Source of the DNA: Leptolyngbya sp. FACHB-60
Lineage (GTDB): Bacteria > Cyanobacteriota > Cyanobacteriia > Phormidesmidales > Phormidesmidaceae
Reading direction: 5' to 3'
Assembly (NCBI RefSeq): GCF_014695775.1
Contig: NZ_JACJOX010000011.1
Span: 1-64,000 of the forward strand
Length of the DNA stretch: 64,000 nt
Numbering within the stretch: position 1 is the first letter of the stretch; every line of letters starts with the position of its first letter. The notes beneath the pieces were generated by a model that did not search any database, was not told the DNA's origin, and worked only from the letters and a program-made list of their open reading frames with translations. Below, piece by piece: positions 44,164 through 53,799 of this stretch. The translations under genes were made by a program, and so were the position numbers.

Positions 44164-46068
44164 TTAACCCTCACGCTCTAGCAGCGGCAACCTCACGGTA
44201 AACGTTGCCCCCTGGCCTTCCCCAGGGCTTTCTGCTTGCACAGTACCGCCGTGTAGCTCCACCAGATTTCGCACGATCGCCAGCCCTAATCCCAAGCCAC
44301 CAAATTTGCGGGTGGTTGTGCCATCCTCCTGACGAAAATATTCAAATACATGGGCGATAAAATTGGGATGAATGCCTTTGCCGCTATCGCTAACTTGAAC
44401 TTGAGCCTGGGAGCCAATCCTCGACAGCCGGACGATCACTTCACCGCCTTCATTGGTAAATTTAATCGCGTTGCTGAGCAAATTCCAAAATACCTGCTGA
44501 AGACGAGTGGGGTCGCCTAAAACTTGCCCCACAGTCAGATCTAAAGCAGTCTGAATAGTGATGGACTTGGCTTCTGCGGTTAATCGCACCGTTTCGATGG
44601 CGGCTTCAACAATCGCCCCTACATTAACCGCCATCATATTGAAATTCAGTTTCCCCTGCATAATGCGGGTAACGTCTAAAAGATCTTCAATCAGCTGGGT
44701 TTGCAGTTTAGCATTGCGCTCGATCGCCTCTAAGGCAAACGCTGTCTTTTTAGGGTCTAACCGGCCAGTGCGCAACAGACTAGACCAACCAACAATAGGG
44801 TTTAGGGGCGTGCGCAACTCGTGAGATAGCACCGCCAAAAATTCATCTTTAATACGGTTGGCCGCCTCCGCTTCTTCTCTAGCAGATTCTGCACGCATCA
44901 GGTTTTCAGTGCGCTCTTGCTCTCGCTGTGATAGCAAGTTGGCCGCAAATTCTAGCGATTGCCCTAGCAAAACAATTTCTCGAATGGAAAGCGTGCTCAC
45001 TTGGGGAGGGTCGCCGTTGGCCAGCGCCTCTGCCGCCATAGCAGCCTTAGTAATGCTGCGAGAAATCTGGCGCGACAGCAAGAAAGCCCCCACACCGCTC
45101 ACCAAAAGCAGCGCCAAACCCGGCCCAACCACCAACCACATCGCCCGTTGCACAGGCTTTTGAATGACATCGACTGGCACCGTGACCGCGGCCGTCCAAG
45201 AGGTATTGTGAACCCTACTGAAGGCGACATACACTTGCTCACCCTCTAGGCTAGTATCGCGATAGACACCCTCGTTGGCCGACCCAACGCGCTGCAAGAA
45301 GGAGGGTGTTCCAGACTTTCCCACAAAGCGTTCAGGATTGCGGGTGCGAGCAACGACAATACCTTCCCCATCGACAATGACACGCGTCCACTCGCCCTCG
45401 ACCGGGATACGAGCAACCACAACTTCAGACAAAGTCTCAGGTGTAATTACAGCCGTCAGAATGTACTGTAAACTGCCTTGCTGGATAACGGGCACAAGCA
45501 CCGGAAAGGTAAAATCGTGCCCTGATTGCCCCTGCCCCAAATCACCTACTGTAGGCTGACGGGTCTCGATCAGCCGCTCTAGGCTCTTCGGCTCATGGGT
45601 GTAAGACAAGGGCCTGCTCAAGGAATGCCTGCTGTTTAGCATCTCTTGTCCGTCGGGCGACAGCAGCATTGTTGTCAACCAGGTAGGCTGCGTCGCCGTT
45701 AGGCGCTTGGCCTCGTTGTGAAAGCTGTCGAGATCGCCTTGATAAAGCTGTTCAGAGGTTGCTAAGACCTGGAGAGTTCGAGTTGTGCTTGAAAATTCGC
45801 TCTCTACAGTCGAGGCCAGGTTGCGAGCTTCTCGCAGCATCAGCCGCTCAGAAGCCGACTGCTCCTGGCTTGACAGCTTTAACACAACTGCGGCGGCAAA
45901 CAGCACCACCGGCAGCAACGTCCCCGCGACCAATAAAACGAGATACCACTTCAGCGAAAGCGCCTGACCACCAGACGAGATCGGAGCAGGTTGCGGGGCT
46001 GCCAAGGGCATGCGCCTAGCAAGCGAGTTAAAGATAATGCCAATTCGTTTAGGCGTTTTGTCTACCAT
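44164..46068 (-). CDS. Membrane sensor histidine kinase with Cache-type sensor
   Basis: A 634-residue kinase. Membrane helix 1 at about 38-62 (WYLVLLVAGTLLPVVLFAAA), an extracytoplasmic double-Cache-like domain (about 65-315), helix 2 (AMWLVVGPGLALLLVSGVGA), a HAMP-like linker, HisKA with LSHELRTPLNPIVGW, and HATPase with NLLSNAIKFTNEGG, DSGKGI and GLGLGLAIVRNL. Cache domains sense small extracellular ligands such as amino or carboxylic acids. No response regulator lies beside it; the next gene is another kinase, divergent across 579 bases. Confidence 0.9.
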   Translation of the reverse strand: MVDKTPKRIGIIFNSLARRMPLAAPQPAPISSGGQALSLKWYLVLLVAGTLLPVVLFAAAVVLKLSSQEQSASERLMLREARNLASTVESEFSSTTRTLQVLATSEQLYQGDLDSFHNEAKRLTATQPTWLTTMLLSPDGQEMLNSRHSLSRPLSYTHEPKSLERLIETRQPTVGDLGQGQSGHDFTFPVLVPVIQQGSLQYILTAVITPETLSEVVVARIPVEGEWTRVIVDGEGIVVARTRNPERFVGKSGTPSFLQRVGSANEGVYRDTSLEGEQVYVAFSRVHNTSWTAAVTVPVDVIQKPVQRAMWLVVGPGLALLLVSGVGAFLLSRQISRSITKAAMAAEALANGDPPQVSTLSIREIVLLGQSLEFAANLLSQREQERTENLMRAESAREEAEAANRIKDEFLAVLSHELRTPLNPIVGWSSLLRTGRLDPKKTAFALEAIERNAKLQTQLIEDLLDVTRIMQGKLNFNMMAVNVGAIVEAAIETVRLTAEAKSITIQTALDLTVGQVLGDPTRLQQVFWNLLSNAIKFTNEGGEVIVRLSRIGSQAQVQVSDSGKGIHPNFIAHVFEYFRQEDGTTTRKFGGLGLGLAIVRNLVELHGGTVQAESPGEGQGATFTVRLPLLEREG

Positions 46069-46647
46069 TTATTTGTATGGCATACGCTGTGGAGTTTATC
46101 GTAGGAGACGACGATCGCCCTGCGACCCAAACGCTACACCCGCTTCTCACCGTTGCTAGTCAGATTATTATGCTACAAAGCATCCCACAATGCTTCCTAC
46201 TCCTGAGGGCGAAAGCAGCAATCATCAGTCTTAAGACAGATTTTTACGAAACAAGTGACAAGGCCGAGATCTAACCAAGATAAAGCAGCGATCGCCTCTC
46301 GTGCATTCCCAAGCATCACTGGTTCAAAATAATGCGGGTACTTAAGTATTAACCCTAACAAATCCTCAGCTAGTTTTGCCAACCTGCCGTATAACAGCAG
46401 TACCATAAATTGCGCAACTGCTGGATTTTCCTGCTATTTCTTTTAAGCTTTAAACTGTAAAAGGAAATACATTCAAAGCGATCGTGTTGGTACCAGATCG
46501 CTCGTTGTATCCATCCATATTCTGCATCAGGGTTTGCATACAGCCCATGAACTTGCTAACGACGCCTTCTATCAAATGGGTGATGAGTTATTGCAAAGCT
46601 ACCTGATAGAGTTGTTAAGATATGTCATGACCTAGACTGTTGCCGGA
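46069..46647. other. 579-base divergent intergenic region
   Basis: It separates two divergent histidine kinase genes. I see no gene, tRNA or strong hairpin; a short palindrome TACTTAAGTA lies near 46340. Promoters of both kinases must lie here. Confidence 0.5.
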
Positions 46648-47775
46648 ATGCCTGCTTCTCAATCCTCAGGGCAAACGATGTCGAACTTAGTTGCTGAACG
46701 TCTCAAGCAGAATTCTAAAAAAATTCTGGAGATATGGGAAGTACGCACCCGCGACGAACTAAGCGCATCGGCGCACCAAAATTCCCTAGCTCTACGCAAC
46801 TCTTTGCCCCTTTACCTAAATCATCTAGCTGATGCAATCTCAGATCAATCTGACAAAACCTCTGAACAAATTGAAACTACTAAGTTAAGCAGCACCCACG
46901 TTGGCAAGCAGCATGGCCATGAACGCGCCGGTTATGCCGACTACACCGTAAGCCAGCTCATTTTGGAATACCATATTCTTCGCCAGGTTATATTTCAGGT
47001 TTTAGAAGAAGAAGGAGTTCTCTTAGAAGCAAGAGAGCGAGACATTATTATTGACTCTATTGAGCAAGCTGTTAACGATGCCGCGACACAGTTTTCCAGT
47101 ACGCTAAGGGATATTCAAGAAATGTTTATGGTGACATTAACCCACGACCTTAGAGGTCCGGTTAATATTGTCAAAATGGGCACACAACTAATTTTGCGCC
47201 GGTTTGAACGCGGCGATGCCCATCTTGATATCACCGTAAGAATGATCAGCGCCATCGATCGCATGGATGCCATGATCCAAAATCTGCTCGATGCTAGCCG
47301 ACTGCGGGCAGGCCAAGGCTTAAATCTAGAGTTTGAGGAATGTAACCTTCATCAATTGCTTAAAGATGTGGTCGAAGATTTGAACTTCACCTACGGAGAT
47401 CGGTTTGTCGTCGTCTCAGACTCAAGCATCACAAGCCGATGCAGCCGCAAACAAATTCGGCGAGTAGTCGAAAACTTGGCCAGCAACGCCGTGAAATATG
47501 GCGATTCAGACTCGCCTGTTACGGTCAAGCTTTGCAAGACTGACGAACACATTTATCTTGCTATTCACAATCAAGGCCCTCCCATTCCCCCAGAGACTCA
47601 GTCCATCCTCTTTCAACAATTTCGTCGGACTCCCTCTGCTGAAGAAAAGACCGGCTGGGGATTAGGTCTATTCCTAGTTAAGAATATTGTCGAAGCCCAC
47701 GAAGGGACGATTGAAATTGAAAGCGCAGCAGGCAAAGGAACTAGCTTCATCGTTAAACTGCCAGCCCAAATTTAG
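46648..47775 (+). CDS. Cytoplasmic sensor histidine kinase with RsbRD-like N-terminus
   Basis: A 375-residue soluble kinase. Residues 10-155 look like an RsbRD-type N-terminal sensor (ILEIWEVRTRDELSAS, then YADYTVSQLILEYHILRQVI). HisKA follows with LTHDLRGPVNIVKMG, then HATPase with NLASNAVKYGDSD and GWGLGLFLVKNI. No membrane segment. Signal and partner regulator are unknown. A second ATG in frame at 46678 is an alternative start. A perfect hairpin ends the gene. Confidence 0.88.
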   Translation: MPASQSSGQTMSNLVAERLKQNSKKILEIWEVRTRDELSASAHQNSLALRNSLPLYLNHLADAISDQSDKTSEQIETTKLSSTHVGKQHGHERAGYADYTVSQLILEYHILRQVIFQVLEEEGVLLEARERDIIIDSIEQAVNDAATQFSSTLRDIQEMFMVTLTHDLRGPVNIVKMGTQLILRRFERGDAHLDITVRMISAIDRMDAMIQNLLDASRLRAGQGLNLEFEECNLHQLLKDVVEDLNFTYGDRFVVVSDSSITSRCSRKQIRRVVENLASNAVKYGDSDSPVTVKLCKTDEHIYLAIHNQGPPIPPETQSILFQQFRRTPSAEEKTGWGLGLFLVKNIVEAHEGTIEIESAAGKGTSFIVKLPAQI

Positions 47776-47844
47776 CTGGGCACAGCATAAAAATTGTGTC
47801 GTTCTGTGGTTGTTGCCATACCTGATTTACTGACAATCAAAACG

Positions 47845-47882
47845 AATTGCGGAGTCCAAAGCAATCTTTGGACTCCGCAATT
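47845..47882. terminator. Perfect bidirectional terminator hairpin
   Basis: AATTGCGGAGTCCAAAG (47845-47861) pairs with its exact complement (47866-47882) around a CAAT loop. It sits between the convergent kinase and glycine-zipper genes. The T runs are short, so it relies on stem strength. Confidence 0.8.
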
Positions 47883-47909
47883 GTGTTGTGTAACGATCGT
47901 AGCTAACGC

Positions 47910-48482
47910 CTACTTGAAGCTAGTATCATTGTTGGAAACGTTCTGCTCACGCCGATGCCATGCATCTTGGCTAGCGTGCCTTGCTTTGTCCCAGCCTAGG
48001 CGATGGGTACCATGCTGCTCATAGCTTTGTCTCATGTGGGGTTCAGCGTCTTGGTAAGACAATCCCTGTTTTGAGTAAGTTGAGTAGCCTTCGTAGCCAA
48101 TGCGATAGGCAGGGCTATAGTCTTCATAGCTATGACCAGCCTCTACGTAGGGGCGGGTGGCATAGTTGTGACGCCAATACTCGTCTTCAACCGTGGGGTC
48201 TAGGGTCTCAGCCACTCCCTTACCCAGCAGACCACCGGCTACCGAGCCGATTACTGCACCCACAGCGCCCCCAATTGGGCCACCAACAATGACCCCGACG
48301 GCAGTTCCCACTGTGCCTGCACCTGCTGCACCAACCCCTGTACCCACCGGGCGAGCCCCGTGCTCTCCAGTAATAGGATCCGGATTGCTATCAGGATTTG
48401 GCTCATGCTCAGATTCAGACCTGTAATTTGGATCCGAATTTTGGTCAGAAACGGATTTGTAATTTTTTTCGTTAACGTTCAT
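47910..48482 (-). CDS. Glycine-zipper protein
   Basis: A 190-residue protein. The N-terminus is polar and Asn/Asp/Pro-rich. A central 45-residue Gly/Ala/Val stretch with GxxxG spacing (GTAVGVIVGGPIGGAVGAVI) forms a glycine zipper that could insert in a membrane as a hairpin. The C-terminal half is Tyr/His-rich with repeated SY/AY motifs (YVEAGHSYEDYSPAYRIGYE). Glycine-zipper proteins are often membrane-associated stress proteins; no function can be assigned. No signal peptide. ATG 48482. Confidence 0.75.
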   Translation of the reverse strand: MNVNEKNYKSVSDQNSDPNYRSESEHEPNPDSNPDPITGEHGARPVGTGVGAAGAGTVGTAVGVIVGGPIGGAVGAVIGSVAGGLLGKGVAETLDPTVEDEYWRHNYATRPYVEAGHSYEDYSPAYRIGYEGYSTYSKQGLSYQDAEPHMRQSYEQHGTHRLGWDKARHASQDAWHRREQNVSNNDTSFK

Positions 48483-48842
48483 ATTGATAAGTCTTCCATC
48501 TAAAAGCTGTTATTCAATAGAAGCTAACGTGCAACAAGTTAATTTCTATTGAACCTTATTCAAAATGATAGGCATTTTTTGTTTGAATGAAATCAACTGT
48601 TAGATGGAGATTGCCTAGCCAATAGGGAAGATTGGAGCCGTCTACTGCTCACACCCAATTCCCGCCGATATTGCTTTGGCAGACTAAAATCTGCATAAAA
48701 AATGATTTTGGCTGTTTTTTTTATTAACTTAATTGGCTGCATCCTAATTAGTGGCTAGAGAAAAACTGCTGCTTATATTAATATCTTAAATTCAGGCTTA
48801 CTGACCTCGCCGATATTTAGGCGATCGCCAGGTTTTCTCAAG
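48483..48842. other. 360-base AT-rich intergenic region
   Basis: It contains poly-T/poly-A stretches (for example 48714-48722) and no reading frame of note. It should contain the promoter of the glycine-zipper gene. Confidence 0.5.
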
Positions 48843-49079
48843 CTAGCTATAGCGTAGGGTCTTCAACAACTGTCTTAGTCTTGCAAAGACGATATCCCCG
48901 TAGCGGTCTGGGTATTGGGTAAATACATAGTGCTCATACTCATACCAATGCCGTTCGGCCTTTTCCTGATTGCACTGGTAGCAAATCACCCACAGATTTC
49001 TAAAATCGAGCGACAGCCAGGGGTATTGGGCACGGGGCAGTTCTCCGATGTTTTGTAGTTCTAGACACGATTCTTTCAA
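48843..49079 (-). CDS. Possible small HNH-like protein
   Basis: A 78-residue reading frame starting at TTG 49079. FRNLWVICYQCNQEKAERHW resembles the second half of an HNH motif (Asn, C-x-x-C, Asn, Lys), and a Cys near the start could be the other zinc ligand. The usual C-x-x-C...DH first half is not present, so it may be a truncated or divergent member. It is divergent from the PerR gene, and its start lies 43 bases from PerR's ATG. Confidence 0.45.
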   Translation of the reverse strand: MKESCLELQNIGELPRAQYPWLSLDFRNLWVICYQCNQEKAERHWYEYEHYVFTQYPDRYGDIVFARLRQLLKTLRYS

Positions 49080-49121
49080 ACAAGTTAAAGTGGTACTGAG
49101 TATGAATTAACCTCCCCCACC

Positions 49122-49565
49122 ATGGATGAGTCAGCTGTCCTGAAAAAGCCCATCACCTGTCTGGATGATGCCATTGAGCGCTGCCAGGCCCTTGGCATGC
49201 GGCTAAGCCGGCAGCGGCGCTACATTTTAGAACTCCTGTGGCAGCACCAGGGCCACCTCTCTGCCCGCGAAATCTACGATCGCCTCAATCAGCAGGGCCG
49301 CGAGATTGGCCACACCTCTGTCTACCAAAACCTCGACGCCCTATCCGAGCAGGGCATTATCGAATGTGTTGAGCGCGCCGATGGTCGGCTCTACGGGCAC
49401 CTGAGCGACTCCCACAGCCACGTCAACTGCCTCGACACCAACGAAATCATCGACATTGACGTCACCCTGCCCGCCGACCTAATTCAGCAGATTGAAGCCC
49501 GCACTGGGATTACGATCACTGACTACCGCATCGATTTCTTTGGTACCAGCGCCCCTACTAAGTAG
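49122..49565 (+). CDS. perR: FurC/PerR-type peroxide-responsive regulator
   Basis: A 147-residue Fur-family repressor. Residues 11-50 (CLDDAIERCQALGMRLSRQR) and the recognition helix region HTSVYQNLDALSEQG match Anabaena FurC as I remember it. The sensor half reads HLSDSHSHVNCLDTNEIIDI: His93, His98 and His100 are likely metal ligands, with a single Cys103 where other Fur proteins have C-x-x-C. It therefore lacks the structural zinc pair of the classic family. PerR-type proteins use Fe-catalysed His oxidation to sense peroxide and control peroxiredoxin genes. Confidence 0.88.
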   Translation: MDESAVLKKPITCLDDAIERCQALGMRLSRQRRYILELLWQHQGHLSAREIYDRLNQQGREIGHTSVYQNLDALSEQGIIECVERADGRLYGHLSDSHSHVNCLDTNEIIDIDVTLPADLIQQIEARTGITITDYRIDFFGTSAPTK

Positions 49566-49646
49566 CCTCGTTTGTCCTGAGGCAAACCTTGGGGGTTGCC
49601 AGGTGAGCGAATTGGCAAGTTCCAACCTGCTAACCTTGTAACCCAG

Positions 49647-50453
49647 CTAAGTAGAACGAATGGGGCGCTGTTGACGTTGCACCGGTTTGGCGGGGGCTAA
49701 GATTTGCACCATAGAATCGACTAGCCAGGGCACCACCCGCTGCGCCCACACCACGGCATGGCTTTGCCAGCCCACCAAAATTTCAGACTGGCCTTGCTTC
49801 AGCCCCTGCACCAAGGCCTCAGCCACTTGCTCTGGGGTCGAGGGCTGCACGCCGCGAAACCGCTCAAACCCTTTCACCATGTCGGTGTCGGTCAGCGAGG
49901 GCAGCAGGGCTACTACGCGGACCCGGTGAGGAGCCAGTTCACCCCGCAGCGCCTGGGTAAAGCCCACGATCGCAAACTTGGTCGCTGAATAGGTAGCCAT
50001 GGTTGGGGCCGCCACCTTACCCATCAGGCTCGACACGTTGACAATACAGCCCTCCTGACGAGTCGCCATCCGGCGAGCGATCAGGCGGGTAACCGTATAT
50101 AACCCAATCAAATTGGTCGAAATCTCAGACTGTACCTGGGGCAGTTTAGCTTGCAAAAAGGGGGCTTGGTGGGCCACCCCAGCACAGTTCACCAACAGAT
50201 GCACTGGGCCGTGGTGCTGCCAGGCGCGGGCAATCACCACATTGGCTGCGATCGGATCAGTCAAATCTACGGGCAAAATGACAGCCTCTGCCCCAAGTTG
50301 CCGCACCTCTGCGGCAACCTCCTCTAGGCGTTGGGCACTGCGAGCAACGAGCAAAATGCGCTGCATGCCCTGACGAGCCAGGGAGTGGGCGATAGCGCGG
50401 CCAATGCCGCGAGAAGCGCCAGTAATCAAAGCGGTTTTACCGTGAAAAAGCAT
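49647..50453 (-). CDS. Short-chain dehydrogenase/reductase
   Basis: A 268-residue classical SDR. Cofactor motif TGASRGIGRAIA (16-27), NCAGVAH for the NNAG region, catalytic Ser in IVNVSSLMG, and YSATK (Tyr-x-x-x-Lys). The C-terminal 40 residues (WAQRVVPWLVDSMVQIL) form an amphipathic or membrane-associated helix, seen in SDRs acting on lipids. Substrate unknown. ATG 50453 has AGGAGGT upstream, a strong site. Confidence 0.9.
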   Translation of the reverse strand: MLFHGKTALITGASRGIGRAIAHSLARQGMQRILLVARSAQRLEEVAAEVRQLGAEAVILPVDLTDPIAANVVIARAWQHHGPVHLLVNCAGVAHQAPFLQAKLPQVQSEISTNLIGLYTVTRLIARRMATRQEGCIVNVSSLMGKVAAPTMATYSATKFAIVGFTQALRGELAPHRVRVVALLPSLTDTDMVKGFERFRGVQPSTPEQVAEALVQGLKQGQSEILVGWQSHAVVWAQRVVPWLVDSMVQILAPAKPVQRQQRPIRST

Positions 50454-51282
50454 AGAAACCTCCTGCTGAGTCTGAAATATTTCAGCCAGCGTAATTAGAG
50501 TTAGGTGCGAGCAAAGTCAGCCGTTTAGAGAAGCGCTGAATTCTGTAGCACTAGAGCCGTGAGTGAAGTCAGGTCAAAAAATGTTGAATGAGTCAGAACT
50601 ACCCGTGGTGTGTGCTGAGTTCAGATGATGAGGGCAGGTGGCGTAGCTATGCACTGAATCTGAACCAAGTGACAGGGCGCTGGCCTAACGCGCCAAGAGA
50701 AATGATCTGTCGGGTTGGGTCATGGTTTTAACTCTCTTTGCTGGAAGGTTATCCGAACCATGACTCAGACGTTAGCACCGGGATCAGGCACCGACAATGA
50801 TCCTGAAGGAAGTCGCCGGATTGTAACAGTGCTTATCAGCATTTTCATAAATGTAGTATTTGGGAACCCAGCATTCCCTAGAGCCACTTTTTATAGCCCA
50901 TGGAGAATTCCTGCCCCAAAAGAGTTTCCGGGCTCCAACCGCTTCCATGAGAATGGTAAAAGCGGGGAACCTGAAACTGAGAAAGCAAGCGTGTAGTCTA
51001 AGTTACGTATTGTTGTGTTGCGAAAAACAAACTGCTGGGCGGTTGCGTCGGTCTAAGGCCCTACCGCTTGAGGCAGGGCCTCCATTAGTGGCGGTAGTGA
51101 ATCAATAATCTAGGGGGAGAAAGATTGGGCTTTGCTCGGCCGGTTTGTAGCGATCGCCCTACAACCAATAAACTGTCGGCCCACAGCCGTCGAAGCACTA
51201 GATTGCTGGCACCCCAGCCCGGCGTAAACATGAGTCCGTATCATGGTGATTTGATAGTACCGGAACAAGGTATTTCCCAGCG
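50454..51282. other. 829-base divergent intergenic region
   Basis: It holds a doubtful small reading frame (50760-50996, listed separately) and an inverted repeat AGGCCCT (51056-51062) / AGGGCCT (51075-51081). The overlapping TACCGC (51062-51067) can also pair with GCGGTA (51091-51096), so two alternative hairpins are possible. Nothing else is recognised. Confidence 0.5.
50760..50996 (+). CDS. Doubtful small protein
   Basis: A 78-residue frame starting ATG, with GGAAGG 9 bases upstream. It has a hydrophobic patch (VTVLISIFINVVFG) followed by a Pro-rich tail. No family recognised; it could be a gene remnant or chance. Confidence 0.2.
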   Translation: MTQTLAPGSGTDNDPEGSRRIVTVLISIFINVVFGNPAFPRATFYSPWRIPAPKEFPGSNRFHENGKSGEPETEKASV

Positions 51283-52614
51283 ATGAGCGTTGCCCCCATG
51301 ACCACCCCAGCTGCCACCCCCAACGATATTTTGATTCTCTCCAACGGGCCGGGGGAAATTTCGACCTGGGTGCGCCCGGTGGTGCGATCGCTGCGATCGC
51401 ACCTGCCCGACAACAGTCAAGTCCGGATTTCTGTGGTGCTGTCGCCCTGTGCCAACGCTTCCGGACGCGAGGCCGAGATGGCGCATGGCCTGCCGGGGGT
51501 CGATCGCGTCCAGGGGCCAGAGCATTTCTTCTCCTTTTTACTGTCTGGCAAAACAGCAGAGAACTGGGACTGGCACCCCCACGGCGTAGTGCTGTTTTTG
51601 GGTGGCGACCAAATCTATCCGGTCGTGTTTGGCAAGCGCCTGGGCTATCGCACCGTCATCTACGCCGAGTGGGACGCCCGCTGGCACCGCTGGATCGATC
51701 GCTTTGGCTGCATGACGGCCAACATTGTAGAAGCGGCCCCAGATGATTTTCGCAACAAGTGTGAGGTAATTGGCGACCTGATGGCCGATGTGCAGGGCGA
51801 TGCCGACGGGCAGCCGGTGCGCGATCGTCTTAACCTCAAACCCGACTACGACCTAATTGGCCTCATGCCCGGCTCAAAAAAGAACAAGCTCAGCGTGGGG
51901 TTGCCCTTCGCTCTGGCCACCGCCGAGGCCATCCATCGCCTGCGGCCCCAAACCCAGTTCGTCATTCCAGTAGCGCCGATGCTGTCGCTAGAGGCGCTGG
52001 CCCAGTTTGCCGATGCGGCCCACAACCCAGACATTCGCCTGGTTGAGGGGGCCGCATCGGCCGAACTGGTAGAACCCGATGCCGCCCTGCCCCGCTTGCG
52101 AACTCCCAGTGGGCTAGAGGTGCTGCTGTGGCAGGGCACCCCTGCCTACGATGTGATGGGCCAGATGCAGTTTTGCCTCACCACCGTAGGGGCCAACACC
52201 GCAGAATTGGGATCCTTAGGTATTCCAATGATGGTGCTGCTAGCCACCCAAAAGCTAGAGGCGATGAAAGCCTGGGACGGCATTCCGGGCCTGCTGGCCA
52301 ACCTGCCTCTAGTGGGGGATGGCTTCGCCAAATTAATCAACGGGCTAGTTTTACGACAAATATATAAGGAGGGGCGGCTGTTTGCCTGGCCCAACATCTG
52401 GGCAAAACGCGAGGTGGTACCCGAGCGCATTGGCCCAATCATCCCCCAAACTGTAGCCGCAGAGGTGGTGGGGTATTTGGCAGATCCAGACGCACTGAGG
52501 GCGATGCGTGAGGATCTGCGATCGGTGCGGGGCGCAGCGGGGGCCTCGGCCAAGCTAGCGGCGATCGTCCTTGAAGAGCTAAGGTCGGATTCCTCAATCG
52601 ATGCGAGCGATTAG
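51283..52614 (+). CDS. Lipid-A-disaccharide synthase-related protein
   Basis: A 443-residue GT-B-type protein related to LpxB but of a separate cyanobacterial group. Features: ILILSNGPGEISTWVRPVV (about 16-34), the Gly-rich HPHGVVLFLGGDQIYPVV, IGLMPGSKKNKLSVGLP, and TTVGANTAELGSLGIPMM, the C-terminal nucleotide-sugar pocket. LpxB joins two acylated glucosamines in lipid A; whether this homolog does is not established. Start ATG 51283 with an alternative at 51298. Confidence 0.85.
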   Translation: MSVAPMTTPAATPNDILILSNGPGEISTWVRPVVRSLRSHLPDNSQVRISVVLSPCANASGREAEMAHGLPGVDRVQGPEHFFSFLLSGKTAENWDWHPHGVVLFLGGDQIYPVVFGKRLGYRTVIYAEWDARWHRWIDRFGCMTANIVEAAPDDFRNKCEVIGDLMADVQGDADGQPVRDRLNLKPDYDLIGLMPGSKKNKLSVGLPFALATAEAIHRLRPQTQFVIPVAPMLSLEALAQFADAAHNPDIRLVEGAASAELVEPDAALPRLRTPSGLEVLLWQGTPAYDVMGQMQFCLTTVGANTAELGSLGIPMMVLLATQKLEAMKAWDGIPGLLANLPLVGDGFAKLINGLVLRQIYKEGRLFAWPNIWAKREVVPERIGPIIPQTVAAEVVGYLADPDALRAMREDLRSVRGAAGASAKLAAIVLEELRSDSSIDASD

Positions 52615-52693
52615 CGATCTGTGGAAAAACCTGTGGATAAAGTGACTCTGGCACAGCGGGTACCCAATGACAACACCTTAATGGGCAGGTGAT

Positions 52694-52793
52694 TGGGGTA
52701 TTAGGTATTAGGTATTAGGTCTAGGAGGTATTAGATCTAGGGTTCACGATCCGAGACAAACCTTATACCCAATACCTTGAACCCTATACCCCC
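52694..52793. repeat. TATTAGG tandem repeat with inverted partner
   Basis: GGTATTA occurs in tandem at 52697-52717 and once more near 52727. The complementary CCCTATACC, CCAATACC, CTTATACCC arms follow, forming a long hairpin between convergent genes. The right arm runs into the end of the ABC ATPase gene and provides its last codons and stop (TAG, 52784-52786). Confidence 0.6.
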
Positions 52794-53695
52794 AGCGGTT
52801 TCTCAGGCTGCCGAGTCACTTCCAAATAAACATGCTCTAGCTTGACCGGGCTACGGGCGATCGAGTCGAGGGGAATGCCGTCGAAGCGATCGAGCAGATC
52901 CTTAAGTTCGAGCTGGTCGGGCACCCAAAAGGCCAGATCACCGCCGTAGGTGCGGTGGGGGTAGCCAAGCTGCTGAGCACGGGCGATCGCCCCCTGCACA
53001 TCCTTCGTCTCCACCGTGACAATCTCCTGGGCGGGAATGCGCGATCGCAGTTCCTCTAGGGTGCCCTCCGCCAGCAGCTGCCCCTGGCGCAAAATGCCGA
53101 TCCGCTGGCACAGGCGCTCGACCTCATCCAGCAGGTGGGAGGTGAGCAGCACCGTCACCCCCATCGACTTAAACTGGCGAATTAGCTGCCATAGCTCTTG
53201 GCGAGCCTCAATATCGAGCCCGGTGGTGGGTTCGTCGAGAATCACGAGCTTGGGGCGGTGCAAAATCGCCGCCGCCATGCTCAGCCGCCGCTGCATGCCG
53301 CCGCTGAGGCGCTCGACGGGGACGTGTTTTTTATCTAAAAGTTGCACCGACTCCAGGCACACATTCACCCGTCGCTGACAGTCTTGGCGGGAGAGGCCAT
53401 AGAGGCGGCCAAAGAAAAACAGGTTGTCGCTACAGGTGAGGCTGCCGTAGAGCAGGTTGCTCTGGGGCATTACTCCCACCCAGGCTTTGGTGGCCTCTCC
53501 GGCGGGACGATCGCCGATGGTGACGGTGCCCCTGTCGGCCTTGAGCAAGCCGCAGATGATGTTGATGGTAGTAGTTTTTCCAGCACCGTTGGGGCCGAGC
53601 AGACCGTAGATTTCCCCCGGCTGTAGGTTCAGGCTGAGATTTTGCAAAACCGGCTTAGAACCGTAGCGCTTACAGAGATTGGCGAGTTTTAGCAT
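52784..53695 (-). CDS. ABC transporter ATP-binding protein (ABC-2 type)
   Basis: A 303-residue ATPase of the export (CcmA/DrrA) group. Walker A GPNGAGKTT, signature LSGGMQRRLSMAAAIL, Walker B VILDEPTTGLD, switch His in LLTSHLLDEVERL, and a C-terminal domain of about 90 residues ending with LEHVYLEVT, the usual end of this group. No permease gene is adjacent on either side, so the partner is encoded elsewhere. ATG 53695 is used; ATG 53710 adds five residues. The final residues derive from a repeat arm. Confidence 0.9.
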   Translation of the reverse strand: MLKLANLCKRYGSKPVLQNLSLNLQPGEIYGLLGPNGAGKTTTINIICGLLKADRGTVTIGDRPAGEATKAWVGVMPQSNLLYGSLTCSDNLFFFGRLYGLSRQDCQRRVNVCLESVQLLDKKHVPVERLSGGMQRRLSMAAAILHRPKLVILDEPTTGLDIEARQELWQLIRQFKSMGVTVLLTSHLLDEVERLCQRIGILRQGQLLAEGTLEELRSRIPAQEIVTVETKDVQGAIARAQQLGYPHRTYGGDLAFWVPDQLELKDLLDRFDGIPLDSIARSPVKLEHVYLEVTRQPEKPLGV

Positions 53696-53799
53696 CAGGG
53701 TGCGCAACATTGCTGCCGGAGGTGGTTGCCTCCCCCTACCGTTGTTATGCTCAAGACGGGAAGCAGGGAAAGCCCCTGTATCTTATCAGTGAGGACCCT

